Assembly (NCBI RefSeq): GCF_000384235.1
Contig: NZ_KB913033.1
Coordinates: 1,061,164 to 1,125,163, forward strand
DNA length: 64,000 nt
Reading direction: 5' to 3'
DNA from: Hydrogenovibrio halophilus DSM 15072
GTDB taxonomy: Bacteria > Pseudomonadota > Gammaproteobacteria > Thiomicrospirales > Thiomicrospiraceae
A program made the translations under genes and the position numbers. The notes under the pieces were generated by a model, which made no database searches, was not told the DNA's origin, and saw only the letters and a program-made list of their open reading frames with translations. Shown here piece by piece: positions 26,034 to 34,271 of this stretch. Position 1 is the first letter of the stretch. Every line of letters starts with the position of its first letter.

Positions 26034-26977
26034 CGACATGGGAACGCCTTCATCCGCGCATTGTCCGAGCCGGAAGGCGCTTCGAAATCCTGTTTCATTC
26101 GGGTCAGTTTTTTCTGTAACAGGGGGCGAAGCAATCGCTTGAGCAACATGGTCAGTGGCACCACGGTGACAATCATCGTGATCAAAAACAGCACATAGAC
26201 CACCAGAACCGGCTTGCGTTGCCAGCTGCCGGGTGGGCCGACCTTGCGGATCAGTTTGCCCCAGATGGCAAAGCTGCGAGCCCCGATTTTTTCAGATTGC
26301 AACAGGCCTGGATTGGCTTCAACGGCCTGTAAACCGTGCAGAATCGAGCTTTGAGGTGGGCGGTTTTCTCTGGCAAACCAATCGGCAATGGCGTGGCCAA
26401 AGCGTTGGCTGCAACGTATGTCCTGATCCGAAATCCCGGCATCCGGCAGGCCGAATACGCCCTGTTTTTTGCCGGTCAACAACCAGCGTGGCGTGGTGAC
26501 AAAGGTGGCGAGGCTGTGGCCCTGATCGGTCAGGACCACGTTATCAATGTGTCGGGCCTGCAAGGCTTCCAGCATGGATTGCATTTTGAGGTGTGCCTGC
26601 CCCCACATATTGCGACATCCCACCACCGTGATCACTGGCGTGTCTTTAAGCCAGTTCTGGGCTTGTTTGGATTGCAGGAAAGCGGTGGTGGGCAAAGACG
26701 GCGACAAAAACCAGGGTTGGTAACCCAGAATCACCAAATCAAATGGACCCTGCGTTTCAATGAGTCGGTTTGGCGGTGGGTCCAGTGCCACAGATTCCGG
26801 AAACACATCAAAAAAATCCAGAAAGCGCCAGGGAAAGGCAAAAGAACGGGTCGATTCCAATGCCACCCGCGTTACTTTCACCCGGTCAGACTCGGCCAAA
26901 GGATGCTCGATCTGATTGAGAATCTGCGCCAGTTGACCGGTCTGGCTGTAGCCGACGATGAGGATCTTAAACGCCAT
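26030..26977 (-). CDS. darA: Dialkylresorcinol condensing enzyme DarA-like
   Basis: A 315-residue protein beginning MAFKILIVGYSQTGQLAQIL, a flavodoxin-like strand-loop start typical of DarA. A hydrophobic region with one or two helices lies near residues 245-280. DarA acts with DarB to cyclise and aromatise the condensed chain into a 2,5-dialkylresorcinol, the alcohol half of flexirubin pigments. The gene overlaps darB (ATGA). Together they show that this polyene cluster also makes a resorcinol. A weak, two-mismatch palindrome-like site at 26301-26312 is probably chance. I am fairly sure of the family, less of the substrate chain length. Confidence 0.75.
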   Translation of the reverse strand: MAFKILIVGYSQTGQLAQILNQIEHPLAESDRVKVTRVALESTRSFAFPWRFLDFFDVFPESVALDPPPNRLIETQGPFDLVILGYQPWFLSPSLPTTAFLQSKQAQNWLKDTPVITVVGCRNMWGQAHLKMQSMLEALQARHIDNVVLTDQGHSLATFVTTPRWLLTGKKQGVFGLPDAGISDQDIRCSQRFGHAIADWFARENRPPQSSILHGLQAVEANPGLLQSEKIGARSFAIWGKLIRKVGPPGSWQRKPVLVVYVLFLITMIVTVVPLTMLLKRLLRPLLQKKLTRMKQDFEAPSGSDNARMKAFPCR

Positions 26978-27048
26978 GGGCGGAACTCGGTTTGACTGTG
27001 TGATGAAATTGCGCGTATTTTATCGAAAATGGTGGGGCGAAACAGCGG

Positions 27049-27801
27049 TTATTTGCTCGGATCATAGACATTCGGGCGTTTGTAGAGTGATTTCACCAGG
27101 CCTGGTAAAAAGAACCCTTTTCGAACGAGTTTGCCAGCCACCATCAGGGTGATATGGCTGATGTCAAAACCGGGGCGGAAATGGCTGGCCCGCCGGGTTT
27201 CCGGGTAATGAGAGGCAATGGGCACAAACACCAGATCATAGCCTTTTTGCGCGGCATTGATCAGCACTTCGCTTTCAAACACAAATCCGGACGGGCCTTT
27301 ATGATCGTAATCCAGCTGGCGCAACAGGCTGGCCGGATACAACCGAAACCCGGACTGAGAGTCGGCAATGGGTTTGCCGGCGGCCCAGCTCACCCAGAAA
27401 TCGGCTATTTTATTGGCAACCTGACGGGCACGAGGGGCGTTTTCCCGATTGGTCAATCTCGCCGCAATCACAAAGTGCTCCGGGAAGCGGTCGAAGGCCT
27501 GGTTCAAAAGCGGAATATTGGCCGGATCATGCTGGCCGTCGCCGTCCAGTGTGATCACCCGTTCGTAGCCCTGCTCCAGGGCATATTGAAAACCGGTCAA
27601 CAGAGCCTGAGCCTTACCGGCATTTTGTGGGTGTTCCAACAGGGTCACCCGGGTTTTTCGTACGCATTCTGCTGTGTCGTCCTCACTGGCATCATTGACC
27701 ACGATGACCGACGAGGTCTGAGCCAGCGCCTGATCAATCACGGTCTCAATCGTAGCCGCTTCATTATAGGCCGGGATCACAATGCAAAAAGAAGCAGACA
27801 T
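27049..27801 (-). CDS. Family 2 glycosyltransferase
   Basis: A 250-residue GT2 protein with a GT-A fold: VIPAYNEAATIETV at the start, VVNDASEDDT, and the metal-binding DGDGQHDP segment, as in dolichol-phosphate-mannose-synthase-like enzymes. A DSQSGFRLYP acceptor segment follows. No large membrane domain is present. Aryl polyene clusters often contain a GT2, perhaps acting on the lipid acceptor. The sequence near the C-terminus carries a perfect palindrome (27095-27106), read L-P-G-L-V-K-S, within the last 25 residues. The gap to darA is 71 bp. Confidence 0.85.
   Translation of the reverse strand: MSASFCIVIPAYNEAATIETVIDQALAQTSSVIVVNDASEDDTAECVRKTRVTLLEHPQNAGKAQALLTGFQYALEQGYERVITLDGDGQHDPANIPLLNQAFDRFPEHFVIAARLTNRENAPRARQVANKIADFWVSWAAGKPIADSQSGFRLYPASLLRQLDYDHKGPSGFVFESEVLINAAQKGYDLVFVPIASHYPETRRASHFRPGFDISHITLMVAGKLVRKGFFLPGLVKSLYKRPNVYDPSK
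27095..27106. repeat. Dispersed palindrome ACCAGGCCTGGT
   Basis: A perfect copy followed by AAAAA near the 3' end of the GT2 gene, read on the minus strand as L-P-G-L-V-K. Confidence 0.9.
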
Positions 27802-27810
27802 GAAGAAACC

Positions 27811-28434
27811 TTAAGAAATTTTTTTGAGCATACGTGGGTGATTGAGCCAGCGACTCAAGGTGGCACCGGTATGATACCAGTGATAAAGCAACGCTTCGAT
27901 CAGAAAAGGCTTGCTCAACGGCAACAAGTCCGTTTCGGCCGCGATTAAATGCGTTTCAAAGCCGAGCGCGTTGGCCATGGCCCCACATCTGGCCAGGTGA
28001 TAGCGGTTGGAGACCAGCCGTATTTGCAATGGCCTGTCATCGTTCTGAAAGACTGAGCGCAATTGCTTTAAATTTTCCAAGGTGTTGCGAGAACGGTCTT
28101 CAAGATGAATGCACGGTTCGATTGCGGGAACCATGTTCATGAGAAAATGGGCTCCGGCTTGTGCTTCGCTGATGGCTTGCGGTGCATTGGGTCCGCCCAA
28201 GAGCCAAACAGTCTGTTCGGGCGTGCTTTGCCAAAGCGCCAAAGCTCTGGTCAGTCGTTGCTGGTAATCTGCATCCGGTTGTTGTTCGATTAACTGCTTG
28301 CCTGGCACCACAATCGGCAGTGGCCTGTCGCAATGAGATGGAAAACGACGTGAAGCGCGGTAGGTTTTTGTCAGGCAATAGAGGTAGGAGAGTCCCAGCG
28401 TGATCACAATCAAAACCAGAGTGACCAGGAGCAT
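27811..28434 (-). CDS. YdcF/DUF218-family membrane-anchored protein
   Basis: A 207-residue protein with an N-terminal membrane helix (LLVTLVLIVITLGLSYLY), then a DUF218 domain: IVVPGKQL, WLLGGPN, LEDRSRNTLENL and VSNRYHLAR. This family includes SanA/YdcF/ElyC proteins of the envelope, with roles in envelope integrity that are not biochemically clear. The start is uncertain: ATG at 28434 places the helix at the N-terminus, while a GTG at 28488 would add 18 residues. It lies 9 bp before the GT2 gene and shares the operon. Confidence 0.75.
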   Translation of the reverse strand: MLLVTLVLIVITLGLSYLYCLTKTYRASRRFPSHCDRPLPIVVPGKQLIEQQPDADYQQRLTRALALWQSTPEQTVWLLGGPNAPQAISEAQAGAHFLMNMVPAIEPCIHLEDRSRNTLENLKQLRSVFQNDDRPLQIRLVSNRYHLARCGAMANALGFETHLIAAETDLLPLSKPFLIEALLYHWYHTGATLSRWLNHPRMLKKIS

Positions 28435-28494
28435 GAACACGCCGTCCCGATCCACCCCGGTTTGATCAACGCTGGATGTGAGTCTCACTCTGAA

Positions 28495-28893
28495 TCAGAG
28501 GCCGCTCAGTTGAACCTGAATGCGATTGTTCAGGTTTTGGACCCAGCTGTTGTAGTTTTTGTGGATGGTGTTTTTCTGCGGATCGTAATCCAGATCCACA
28601 CTGGACTGGTACACAATGCTGTATTCTTTGGCCGAATACGGAATGGACACAATGGCCTGATGCGTGCGCAAATTCAAAGTGCCCTGCAAGGCATTGTTGT
28701 CTTTTTCTGTAATGATCCAGCCCAGTCCAACGCCAGCCTGCTTGATCGCTTCTTTGACTTCTTCAGCGGATGACACCTGAGCAGGTACCGGTTGGGATTC
28801 CATGTTCTGAATGTGGGCACCACGGCATGCAGACAGAGCCAGTCCGGTCATAACCAGAAAACCGACAAAAAAAGATTTTCTCAAAGGGCGCAT
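28495..28893 (-). CDS. Small lipoprotein, unknown function
   Basis: A 132-residue protein with a signal peptide ending in the lipobox LSAC, so likely anchored in a membrane. The mature part has short beta strands (ALQGTLNLRTHQAIVSIPYS and SIVYQSSVDLDYDPQKNTIH) and ends with NYNSWVQNLNNRIQVQL. I recognise this as a widespread conserved hypothetical lipoprotein type but know no function. It has TAGGAGAAACCT before the ATG. It may help transport or anchor the pigment, judged only by its place in the operon. Confidence 0.75.
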   Translation of the reverse strand: MRPLRKSFFVGFLVMTGLALSACRGAHIQNMESQPVPAQVSSAEEVKEAIKQAGVGLGWIITEKDNNALQGTLNLRTHQAIVSIPYSAKEYSIVYQSSVDLDYDPQKNTIHKNYNSWVQNLNNRIQVQLSGL

Positions 28894-28937
28894 AGGTTTC
28901 TCCTATCAGGTTGGGTTAAAACGTGTTTCGTTTGGTT

Positions 28938-29495
28938 TTAAAGATTTCCCATTCGGGCTTTGTCAACGGGCGTCTGAAGCCACAGGGTGGCGTCTTCGGC
29001 ATTGGCTTCCACTGTGCGTCCGAGAACCGAACAGGAACTTTTGTAACCGGCAAACATGCCGCCACCAGAATGGCGACCCAAGTCGGCTTCGGCAAGTTTG
29101 TCTCCGTCCTTGTACAAAGTCAGGTGGATCTGGGTGAACTTTCGGTGCCCGATAAAAGGGTTGCCTTCACTGATGATCTGATCGTAGCGTGCGGCCAACT
29201 GATAGCCTTTTTCGGTTTGATCAAAGTCGGTCGTGGTTTGAACGGTAATGCCTTTTTCTGCCGCTTTTTGCGTTAAAAGTTCTGGGAATTGCGTCTGCAG
29301 TTCACATTCATTCAAGGCCGCCTGACTGATGTGAGGGCCTGACTGGATGTCTGTAACACGTGCTATGGTGATGGTTTGAATGGCATCCGTGGTGGCCGGT
29401 TCGGCATTTTGCAACCGGACATTCTGATCACCGCCGCCACAAGCGGTCAAGAAAAGCGTTGAAGACAGTAAAGCGAAGGCAGATAAAAAACGCAT
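28938..29495 (-). CDS. Lipoprotein, unknown function
   Basis: A 185-residue protein with a signal peptide and the lipobox LTAC followed by GGGDQN. The mature part contains two Cys (NECELQ, SSCSVLG) that may pair in the periplasm, and a Gly-rich GRHSGGGMFAGYKS segment. No domain is recognised. The ATG at 29495 has AAGGAAA upstream and gives the proper signal sequence; a longer frame to 29516 is less likely. It is the second lipoprotein in a row within the pigment operon. Confidence 0.72.
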   Translation of the reverse strand: MRFLSAFALLSSTLFLTACGGGDQNVRLQNAEPATTDAIQTITIARVTDIQSGPHISQAALNECELQTQFPELLTQKAAEKGITVQTTTDFDQTEKGYQLAARYDQIISEGNPFIGHRKFTQIHLTLYKDGDKLAEADLGRHSGGGMFAGYKSSCSVLGRTVEANAEDATLWLQTPVDKARMGNL

Positions 29496-29590
29496 AAATG
29501 GGATTTCCTTAAACATTCGAATTTGTGATTATTTTCGTCAAGTTATTTTAATGCAAAATGCGCAGCCGTCAACAGCTGTGGATGCGTTTT

Positions 29591-30328
29591 TCAGGCCATG
29601 CCGCCGTTGATCTGAAAAACCTGACGGGTGATGTAGTGGCTCTTGTCGCTGGTAAGAAAGCCGACCATGTGGGCAACGTCTTCCGGCTTTCCGGCACGTT
29701 TCATGGGGACCAGTGCTTTGGTTTGCTCGGGCGGAAAGGCGTCTTCGCTCATGTCACCTTCGATGATGCCGGGGGCGATGGCGTTGACCGTAATGCCGCG
29801 TGAGGCCAGTTCCAGTGCCAGGGATTTCGTGGCTCCGATCAGCCCGGCCTTGGCGGCGGCGTAGTTGGTCTGGCCGCGATTGCCGGTGATGCCGGCAATG
29901 GAAGCGATGTTGATGATGCGCCCCCAGCGAGTTCGGATCATGGGCAGCAACAAGGGATGGGTCACATGAAAGAACCCATTGAGCGAGACGTCCATCACGG
30001 TGTGCCATTGTTCCGCACTCATGCCCGCCATGGGGGCGTCGTCGTGCAGGCCCGCGTTGTTGACCAGCACCTGAATCGGTCCGGCTTCCAACAGGGTTTC
30101 CACCCCGGATTGCGTGGCCTCGGCGTCGGTCAGATCAAACGCGATGGCTTCGGCCAGAGTGGCACCGTTTTCGGTGTTCAGGGTTTGGGCCAGTGCCTGG
30201 GCGTTTTCCAATCGCCGGTTGGCATGCAGATACACAAAAAATCCCTGCTCGACCAGTTCCCGGGCAATCGCCTGTCCGAGATCGCCACTGGCTCCGGTAA
30301 TCAACGCACGTTTTTTTTCCTGGGTCAT
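29591..30328 (-). CDS. 3-ketoacyl-ACP reductase (FabG/ApeQ-like)
   Basis: A 245-residue short-chain dehydrogenase. The NADP-binding TGASGDLGQAIA is near the N-terminus, NNAG follows, and the catalytic Ser-Tyr-Lys are in NIASIAGITG and NYAAAKAGL. It should reduce the beta-keto group on ACP in each elongation round. The start at 30328 (MTQEKKRAL) overlaps the dehydratase stop by 4 bp. Placed beside dehydratase and ketosynthase genes it forms the elongation cassette of an aryl polyene cluster. Confidence 0.93.
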   Translation of the reverse strand: MTQEKKRALITGASGDLGQAIARELVEQGFFVYLHANRRLENAQALAQTLNTENGATLAEAIAFDLTDAEATQSGVETLLEAGPIQVLVNNAGLHDDAPMAGMSAEQWHTVMDVSLNGFFHVTHPLLLPMIRTRWGRIINIASIAGITGNRGQTNYAAAKAGLIGATKSLALELASRGITVNAIAPGIIEGDMSEDAFPPEQTKALVPMKRAGKPEDVAHMVGFLTSDKSHYITRQVFQINGGMA

Positions 30329-30786
30329 GATGCGGCTTCCTTGTGTTCGTCTGGATTCAGGACCAACACCTGGCCCTGGCAATAGATCCGGTCACTGTCG
30401 TCTGAAAGCCTGAATTGATACAGGGCGGACTGGTCCTGAATCGCCAGTGGTTGAGCGTGTCCAGTCAGGGGGGCGCTGACAGGCGGATCGCTACTGAATT
30501 GGATTTTTTTCAAGCGAGCAATGTAACCTGGGCTGGGGGAACCCGGTTCCTCTGCCTGTGTTTGAGCGAGCAGGGCCTGATGCAGGGCACAGGCCTGGGC
30601 CCCGTATTCAATCAGGGCGCTGTTGGGCAGGTCGCCGTTTTCAGCCAGCGGATGATCCTTGTCCAAATGCGTTCGGGTATGACAGGTCAATTGCTGCGCA
30701 TCCCAGTCGCTGACGGTTTCCCAAAAACACATTGGCCCACTGTGCGGAATCAGAGTTTCCAGTGTCTGACGATCAATCGGTTTCAT
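30325..30786 (-). CDS. 3-hydroxyacyl-ACP dehydratase (ApeP-like)
   Basis: A 153-residue hot-dog protein starting MKPIDRQTLETLIPHSGPM. LIPHSGPMCF and the helix LPNSALIEYGAQACALHQ resemble ApeP/FabZ-like dehydratases of aryl polyene clusters. In the E. coli-type pathway ApeP pairs with ApeI; here the ApeI-like partner is the C-terminal domain of the 14.4 kb fusion. The frame extends far upstream, but the ATG at 30786 matches family starts and overlaps the chain-length-factor gene by 14 bp. Confidence 0.82.
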   Translation of the reverse strand: MKPIDRQTLETLIPHSGPMCFWETVSDWDAQQLTCHTRTHLDKDHPLAENGDLPNSALIEYGAQACALHQALLAQTQAEEPGSPSPGYIARLKKIQFSSDPPVSAPLTGHAQPLAIQDQSALYQFRLSDDSDRIYCQGQVLVLNPDEHKEAAS

Positions 30787-31570
30787 GTTCTGCTCCGGGT
30801 TGGAGGTGAACAGACAGGTGTAAGTCGGGAGAAAGCGGGTAGGTGAAAGACGCCGTTTTCTGTCTGGCCAGCGCTTGCAGTAAAGGCAAAATTTGTGCCG
30901 CCTGATTGGCCCCGAACCACTCGGATTCGGGCGATGGCTGGCTGCCCGGCTTGACTTGCATTTCCAGCGTGGCCAGCGCATTCGCAGCAGGCTGGATACT
31001 CAGCACCAGCCCGGCCCCGAACGGCACAATATCGGGCTGATGGTTTTCAATGATCGGGTCAATCGGCAGGTCATACAGAATCAGCATGGCGTGCGGTTCC
31101 ACCTCTTCCAACTGGCTGAAGGTTTCCAGCAGACTGTTGCCCAGTTGGTATTCACCGGCTGACAGGGCCGAGGCCGCTTTCTGGTTGCGTTGACCGATCA
31201 TCCAGTAACCTGCGGGGGCGTTGTGGACAGAGTTATGGAAGTGGATGGGCGAAACCATGGGCTCATCGGACAGAATGGCCTGGGTCATTTTGGCGGAAAT
31301 GGCGGTGTCGCCATCGACACAGGCAAACACAGCGGGCAACTGGCTGCGTGCTTGCGGGGACAGATGCCGACAGGTGTCTTCGGCGGTACGCAGAGCCAGC
31401 TTGATGGTGTCGGTGGTGCGGCGTCGTTCGTTGGCCGGCAGAAATTGAGGGCTGTAGCGGCTTAGTGGTTCGTCCTGATAAGGTTGCACACCCTGCAATA
31501 CTGGCAGGGCGTGCTCCCAACCTTCCAAGCCCGGAGCTTGAAGACCGATGGTTTGCAGGTAGACTTTCAT
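30773..31570 (-). CDS. Ketosynthase-like chain length factor (ApeC-like)
   Basis: A 265-residue protein resembling the N-terminal half of a beta-ketoacyl synthase but lacking an active-site Cys. The segment PIHFHNSVHNAPAGYWMIG is typical of the chain-length-factor partner found in aryl polyene clusters. It would form a heterodimer with the catalytic KAS directly upstream, with which it overlaps by 4 bp, and help set the polyene length. The call rests on length, missing Cys and context. Confidence 0.8.
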   Translation of the reverse strand: MKVYLQTIGLQAPGLEGWEHALPVLQGVQPYQDEPLSRYSPQFLPANERRRTTDTIKLALRTAEDTCRHLSPQARSQLPAVFACVDGDTAISAKMTQAILSDEPMVSPIHFHNSVHNAPAGYWMIGQRNQKAASALSAGEYQLGNSLLETFSQLEEVEPHAMLILYDLPIDPIIENHQPDIVPFGAGLVLSIQPAANALATLEMQVKPGSQPSPESEWFGANQAAQILPLLQALARQKTASFTYPLSPDLHLSVHLQPGAEHETD

Positions 31571-32772
31571 TGCAAGGCCTCCCTGCGCGAAAAGATCAGT
31601 GACGCATTATTGCCGCCAAAGCCAAAAGAGTTGGTCATGCAATGACGGACGCGATGCGCTGTCGGTGTCCGTACCGGGGCGAGGTCCAGTTCGGGGTCCA
31701 GTGTGTCCAGATTCTGATTGGGCCAGAGGGCTTGCTCTGTCAAAGCGTATTGGCAGAAAATGGCCTCGACAATGCCGGCGGCCCCGAGGGTATGGCCAGT
31801 AAAACCCTTGGTGGAGCTGTGGGCGGGAATCGAGGCTCCGAACAGGTGACGCAGAGCCTTGGCTTCGGCCAGATCGTTGCTGGGGGTGCCGGTGCCGTGC
31901 AAATTGATGTAATCGATGTCATCGGTTTCCAGTTGCGCACGTCGCAATGCGGCCTGCATCGCCAGCACCGCGCCCTGCCCTTCCGGGTGCGGGGCTGAAA
32001 TGTGGTGGGCATCACTGCTTTCACCGAAACCGGTCAAGACCACGTCTGCGTCTGCATTGGAATCGGGTTTTTCCAACAGCATGAAACCGCCCGCTTCGCC
32101 GATGTTGATCCCGTCCCGGTTGGCGTCCAGTGGTTTGACCGGCGAGGCACTGATCAGACCAAGCGCGTTAAAACCGTGCAGGGTGGTCAGGCACAGGGTA
32201 TCGACCCCACCGACGACCACGGCGTCCACAAAGTCGTGTGCCAGCCAGCGCTGGGCCGTGGCAAACACCTTGGCCGAGGAAGAGCAGGCGGTGGAGATGA
32301 CCACGCGCGGCCCTTGGGTGCCCAGCACCTGAGCGCAGAAATCGGCCAGCGCGTTCATTCTGTGGGTTTGAGGATAATGGTAATTCGGGTCAAATTCGCC
32401 GGTTTCGGCTTTTTTCTGCAGGGTCTGCTCGGTGGACAGAATGCCCGAAGTGCTGGTGCCCAGTGCCACACCGACCCGGTGGGCACCGTATCGGCTGATG
32501 GCCGCCTGGGCCGATTGGACAAAGTCATCCGTGTGCAGCGCCAGCCAGGCCAGTTGATGATTGCGACAATGCCAGTCTTTGAGCGCGCTGGGCAGGACGA
32601 CCTCGGCAATGGCTTCGATTTCGCCAAAGGTCGCGTCCAGCTTGGGCGTCAGGGTATTCAGCCCCGGGCGCAATCCGCTCTGGCTGTGGATCAGCGCGTT
32701 CAGGTTGGCCGCATGGCCTTGGCCCAGAGCCGTGACCAGGCTGGAGGCGGTGATGTGCGGAAATACATTCAT
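31567..32772 (-). CDS. Beta-ketoacyl-ACP synthase (ApeO-like)
   Basis: A 401-residue KASII-type condensing enzyme with a complete triad: Cys163 in STACSSSA, His292 in HGTGTPSND and His327 in KGFTGHTLGAAG. It extends the ACP-bound chain with malonyl units. The ATG at 32772 is chosen since family members begin near here; a longer frame to 32820 exists. It overlaps the chain-length-factor gene by 4 bp and leads the elongation cassette. Only one complete KAS of this type is in the window, while many aryl polyene loci carry two or three. Confidence 0.92.
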   Translation of the reverse strand: MNVFPHITASSLVTALGQGHAANLNALIHSQSGLRPGLNTLTPKLDATFGEIEAIAEVVLPSALKDWHCRNHQLAWLALHTDDFVQSAQAAISRYGAHRVGVALGTSTSGILSTEQTLQKKAETGEFDPNYHYPQTHRMNALADFCAQVLGTQGPRVVISTACSSSAKVFATAQRWLAHDFVDAVVVGGVDTLCLTTLHGFNALGLISASPVKPLDANRDGINIGEAGGFMLLEKPDSNADADVVLTGFGESSDAHHISAPHPEGQGAVLAMQAALRRAQLETDDIDYINLHGTGTPSNDLAEAKALRHLFGASIPAHSSTKGFTGHTLGAAGIVEAIFCQYALTEQALWPNQNLDTLDPELDLAPVRTPTAHRVRHCMTNSFGFGGNNASLIFSRREALQ

Positions 32773-32820
32773 GTTGCGTATTATAGACGAGCGGTTACGT
32801 GTTTTCGATGAGGGTTTCAT

Positions 32821-33324
32821 TCAATGCGGCGGATTTTTCCACAACAGCGTCGGCGGGGCCTGAAGCAGCTGTTGGACAAAAGGCCAAAAGCGTTCATTTT
32901 GTTTTTCGGGAAAGCGTTTTTGTCGCCAGCAGAATTCCAGTCGAAACCAGAAACCGATGACGATCAGACAGCCGGCAAGGAAAAGACTTTCGCTGAACAG
33001 ACTGTGTTCAAGCCGTCCGCTGTGAGTCAGGCACATCAGGCCGAGTTTGGTCGCGAGCATCAGGCTGAGCAGGCCCACCCAAACCCAGGTCACCAGCCGG
33101 GTGTACCGACGTTCGGCCTGAGTGAGTGACGGGTTCATCCATTGAGCAAAACGGGTGATCATGGGCATGTTGTGGGGGCGCAGACTCAGGGTGAATCCCA
33201 GCCATACCGGCAACAGGACGATCAGGCTCAGGCCGGAACGCCAGCTCTGCCAGTCGTCGGGCAGCCACATGCCGAGGCCGATGATCAGGGCAACCATCAG
33301 TAATGCCGGAATCAGCCTGGTCAT
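32821..33324 (-). CDS. Four-helix membrane protein of the polyene cluster
   Basis: A 167-residue protein with about four membrane helices, including PALLMVALIIGLGMWLP and LSLIVLLPVWLGFTLSL. Size and layout resemble the COG4648-type membrane proteins found in aryl polyene clusters, a call made mainly on context. The ATG at 33324 shares a base with the MipA-like stop, so translation is coupled. It is followed 48 bp later by the KAS gene. Confidence 0.65.
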   Translation of the reverse strand: MTRLIPALLMVALIIGLGMWLPDDWQSWRSGLSLIVLLPVWLGFTLSLRPHNMPMITRFAQWMNPSLTQAERRYTRLVTWVWVGLLSLMLATKLGLMCLTHSGRLEHSLFSESLFLAGCLIVIGFWFRLEFCWRQKRFPEKQNERFWPFVQQLLQAPPTLLWKNPPH

Positions 33325-34169
33325 TATTCCAGTCCCTGGACGGTTTCGTCAGACTGGTAAAAATTCCAGGTGAGGCCCATGCCGAAGGTGACGGCGTTGT
33401 GGGTGTCCACCAGTGGGCTGTCCTCAATCACCGCTGGGGACAAATCCCGCCAGATCACAAAGCCGCCGACCCAGAGATCCTGAACGTGCCAGTTGAAACT
33501 GGCGCCGTAGGCCAGACTGGCCAGGCCGCCATCGGCCTGATAGGTGGGACGTCCCGGGCGTGCATCCTGGGTACTGACGCCGTAAAAATAGGCGTTGTTG
33601 CTCTGACTGGCAAATTCGGCGCGGGCGCTCAGGGTCAGTTTCAGGCGGTCTTTGCCCGGAAGATTGCGCCGAAAATAATAATACAGTCCCGGCGATGTGC
33701 GCCAACCCTGGGTCGAGACCTGTGAAAAATCGGTGGCCAGAATGCCATACACTGGCCATTCCAATTTCAGTTCATTGAGATCATGCTGGTACAGGCGGTA
33801 TTTGAAAACCGGGCCGATGCCCAGTGTCGCATCAAGATCGTCCATGCCTTCGCGTGCCTCGTTGTCATCGCTGGCCACCGGGATCGAGCCGGTGGCGCTG
33901 AGGTCGAGTTCGGCCCGTCCCCATTTTTGAAGGGGCTTTTTGACTTCCCGCTGGTCAATCTGAAAGTCGTCGCCCCGATAGGTGATATAGGGAAAGGGCA
34001 CCACCAGCGTGTTGGACTGGTCTGAGCCGGGGTAATCCGGGTAGTGGATAAACGAAGGGCCCAAACCGAACTCCCATTTGGGCAGGGTTTGTTGGGCGAC
34101 ACTGGTGTGGGCAAACAGCAATGAGATTCCCACGGATATGAGCGTTATGATCGGCTGGGGTCTGGGCAT
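33324..34169 (-). CDS. MipA/OmpV family outer membrane protein
   Basis: A 281-residue outer-membrane beta-barrel with signal peptide (ITLISVGISLLFAHTSVAQ). The mature start WEFGLGPSFIHYPDYPGSDQ and the ending TFGMGLTWNFYQSDETVQ fit MipA/OmpV. Known members act as scaffolds for murein enzymes or as porin-like proteins; here it may serve the surface-exposed pigment. The start at 34169 is the first of the leftward operon, and a decayed palindrome copy lies immediately upstream (34171-34182), inside the leader. It overlaps the next gene by one base. Confidence 0.82.
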   Translation of the reverse strand: MPRPQPIITLISVGISLLFAHTSVAQQTLPKWEFGLGPSFIHYPDYPGSDQSNTLVVPFPYITYRGDDFQIDQREVKKPLQKWGRAELDLSATGSIPVASDDNEAREGMDDLDATLGIGPVFKYRLYQHDLNELKLEWPVYGILATDFSQVSTQGWRTSPGLYYYFRRNLPGKDRLKLTLSARAEFASQSNNAYFYGVSTQDARPGRPTYQADGGLASLAYGASFNWHVQDLWVGGFVIWRDLSPAVIEDSPLVDTHNAVTFGMGLTWNFYQSDETVQGLE

Positions 34170-34170
34170 A

Positions 34171-34182
34171 AGCAGGCCTGGT
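34171..34182. repeat. Dispersed palindrome, one mismatch
   Basis: AGCAGGCCTGGT followed by AAAAAA, between the MipA-like start and the DUF389 gene, in the presumed leader of the leftward pigment operon. Confidence 0.6.
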
Positions 34183-34271
34183 AAAAAATGGGTTGAGAGG
34201 GTCTGTATTTTACGCATGCGCGGCTGGAAATGGCATAATGTGATACCAAGTGTATTTGACCGGAGCGACTT

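Noticed and set aside
26301-26312. AACAGGCCTGGA in darA as a repeat copy.
   Set aside because: Two mismatches and no TTTT/AAAA flanks; could be chance.
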